Source: Anarhynchus alexandrinus (taxonomy: Eukaryota > Chordata > Aves > Charadriiformes > Charadriidae). Taken from it: DNA of 64,000 nucleotides. The notes below the pieces were generated by a model. The model was not told where the DNA came from. It searched no databases and saw nothing but the letters and a program-made list of their open reading frames with translations. The stretch spans positions 1,203,733 through 1,267,732 of the forward strand of contig VUYV01000123.1 of the NCBI GenBank assembly GCA_008711295.1. The letters are read 5' to 3'. This document shows positions 62,166 to 64,000 of this stretch, in pieces; position 1 is the first letter of the stretch; each line of letters starts with the position of its first letter. The translations under genes were made by a program, and so were the position numbers.

Positions 62166-64000
62166 AGTACATCAACAAAGATATGCAGTCTGAGTAAAAG
62201 TCAAAGTAATGGCTACCAGTATCATCTGGAGATCAGGTAGAAGGTAATGTATGGACTATTGGACTCAACACTCATAAGTGGGTATGTGAACTGAAATAGG
62301 AAAAGGAAAATATGCTGCTGGTCCTTCAGTCTCGTACGTAAGGTTGGATTTGAGAAATGTTAACACTAGTCATATAGACAGACTAAAAGGAATTTTAGAA
62401 AAACAAAACTAAACCTAGTAAAAATTAGATACTGGGGCATTTATTAACCACATTAGTTTCACAGTTTTCTAATCCACATTGAGAATATTTGTGTAAATAC
62501 ACATGAAAGAAAAATATTATTTGAGCCAGTAATACAGTCTAGGGGAATTTTTTTAAAAATTCTGTACTAGGTTGTACATTAAAGAAATAAAATTCAGAAC
62601 TCGGCAACTTTGAAATTCATCTTATGAACATTTATGCCCTCTTCTCAGCATTGTGGTTGTTTTTATGTTTGTTTGAAAAGAAAGAAAGCTTGAGAAAAAA
62701 TGTACACACAGATTGCCTGCTAAGCTGTGGAAACATACAGTGGAGGAAAACTGTGCTGATCCTGGACGTAAGGCATACAGATATGACAAAATCACTATTC
62801 CCCAAACTCCAAACACATTCCTTAGTCATTTGGCACTACTTCTGTCAGGCTTTTTTGTAACCTATGTGTTTAACATCTTATGTGGGACATAGTGAAGATG
62901 GAATTCCTAAGCCAATGGGTTGTTAGGGTAAGCGGGAAGCAAAACAGAAATAACTAATAAAAATTATACAAGAACTGGTTTGTTTTGTGAGTTACATTTT
63001 GGGTTTTTTTACATAAAAAAGACATTGATATCCTGTTGAAAATCTAACAGCTGTAAATTTCACAAGTAACTGGAGAGGGAGAAAAATTATAGAACTTAAA
63101 GGTGTCTGTTCTTTAAAACATTTTTTTGAAAAAAACCCCAAACCTGTGAGATATAAATTTATTTTCATTTTAAAGGGACTTGCCTTATGTTTGAACTCCA
63201 GTTGGGAACACAGCCTCAGGGTGAAAATGAAATGAGTTTGGCATGCCATTATGATGTGTACAAATTGACAAAAACCTGTATTATAGGAATTCAGGACTTA
63301 TCAACCAAATCACATTTCAGTGTTTCTTCTGATTTGTTATCCAAAATCATTATTCCTAAAGTGTTACTTTATTATTTATTTTCCATAATTCTCCTTTATA
63401 CATATTTCTTTTTTTTAGAACCAGCTCAATTCAGTGTCGTTTTGGTACAGCAAAATGTACAGCAATATGAAGGACATGTTAGAGAATGCTCAAGAAACAA
63501 AAAATTAGGTTATATTCAAGCCTGGGGGTACAAATTTTGTTAATGGAATAAGGAATAGCACAACATGGGGTTTGAAATTTATCTCCCAAAAGACACTTGC
63601 CCCTTTACTTTAAGATCATCAGAGATTCCAAGAAAAAAAAAAATGTCACAGGATCTGTCTCCATCTATTTAAATAACTCATTTTCCCTTGTTCTTCCAGG
63701 TCTTTGATGCCTGTCTGCAAAATCAATTTTGCTAAAAAGGCTCTTCACAGGGAGAAAACAGAAAACAATAATGCTGATACAGTTAACTCTATTGTGTAAA
63801 GGAAATTCTCAGATGCATATATTGTCAGCTTCAGAACTTTATCCGTTTTGCTTTATACTGGTTATCGTCAAGATTTTTTTCTTTTGTTTACAGCCTAAAT
63901 CTTAATGGCTATGTGTTTTATACCATTTTGCCCAGGAAAACACTCCAGGCACTATATTGTCTTCACTACACCTGCATGACATTTGACATGGAGTGTTCTA
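62166..64000. other. AT-rich unique DNA, no gene seen
   Basis: No repeat family, RNA gene or exon recognised. A 118-codon frame at 63187-63543 has one hydrophobic stretch but biased AT-rich composition and no family motif. Confidence 0.6.

Noticed and set aside
63187..63543. 118-codon plus-strand frame with a hydrophobic stretch
   Set aside because: AT-rich composition, no signal peptide or family motif; consistent with a random open frame.
1..64000. tRNA, rRNA, CRISPR arrays, operons, host coding genes
   Set aside because: Looked for and not found. No cloverleaf, spacer array or exon series could be supported by eye; short or divergent exons could be missed without conservation or transcript data.

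Overview
The window looks like an AT-rich, intergenic or deep-intronic stretch of a bird chromosome. The evidence is its interspersed repeats. There are about nine CR1 LINE copies, several ending in the avian ATTCTATG/ATTCTGTG octamer tail. There are eight endogenous-retrovirus LTR pieces whose termini (TGTCCTGGTTT..., TGTGGTGGGTT... on the minus strand) I recognise from avian genomes. No mammalian Alu/L1, no bacterial gene organisation and no convincing host protein-coding exon is visible. The species cannot be named from this.

Layout. 1-2280: two CR1 fragments abutting in opposite orientation. 2281-12286: mostly unique AT-rich DNA, with a small GC-richer island near 8.1 kb beside an inverted repeat. 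12.3-13.2 kb: an (ATA)n microsatellite and the 3' part of an LTR with an internal degenerate minisatellite. 14.7 kb: a CR1 scrap. 16.4-17.0 kb: a nearly complete solo LTR. 18.0-19.3 kb: two minus-strand CR1 copies in series. 19.3-29.5 kb: about 10 kb with no recognisable repeat, including stretches that look like candidate conserved noncoding DNA. 29.5-30.5 kb: a decayed plus-strand CR1. 31.2-31.8 kb: a minus-strand solo LTR. 33.8-34.4 kb: a plus-strand CR1 nested in a minus-strand CR1. 34.4-43.4 kb: unique, with an N-containing duplication at 41.4 kb. 43.5-44.8 kb: the youngest-looking CR1, with 381 uninterrupted codons of reverse transcriptase. 48.2-54.4 kb: three LTR-derived pieces. 54.4-61.1 kb: unique. 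61.2-62.2 kb: a short solo LTR and an LTR fragment. The rest is unique.

Nothing here works as a gene set. The only recognisable coding sequence is retrotransposon reverse transcriptase, all of it 5'-truncated. The LTRs carry TATA and polyadenylation signals but no gag, pol or env is seen next to them, so they are solo LTRs or fragments.

I found no undescribed biological system. The most interesting item is the 5' junction of the 43.5 kb CR1. It carries a 21-bp direct repeat, a snap-back inverted repeat and a 37-bp exact copy of DNA about 0.9 kb upstream, a signature of serial template switching during retrotransposition or its repair. All family assignments are from recognition by eye; no alignment was run.
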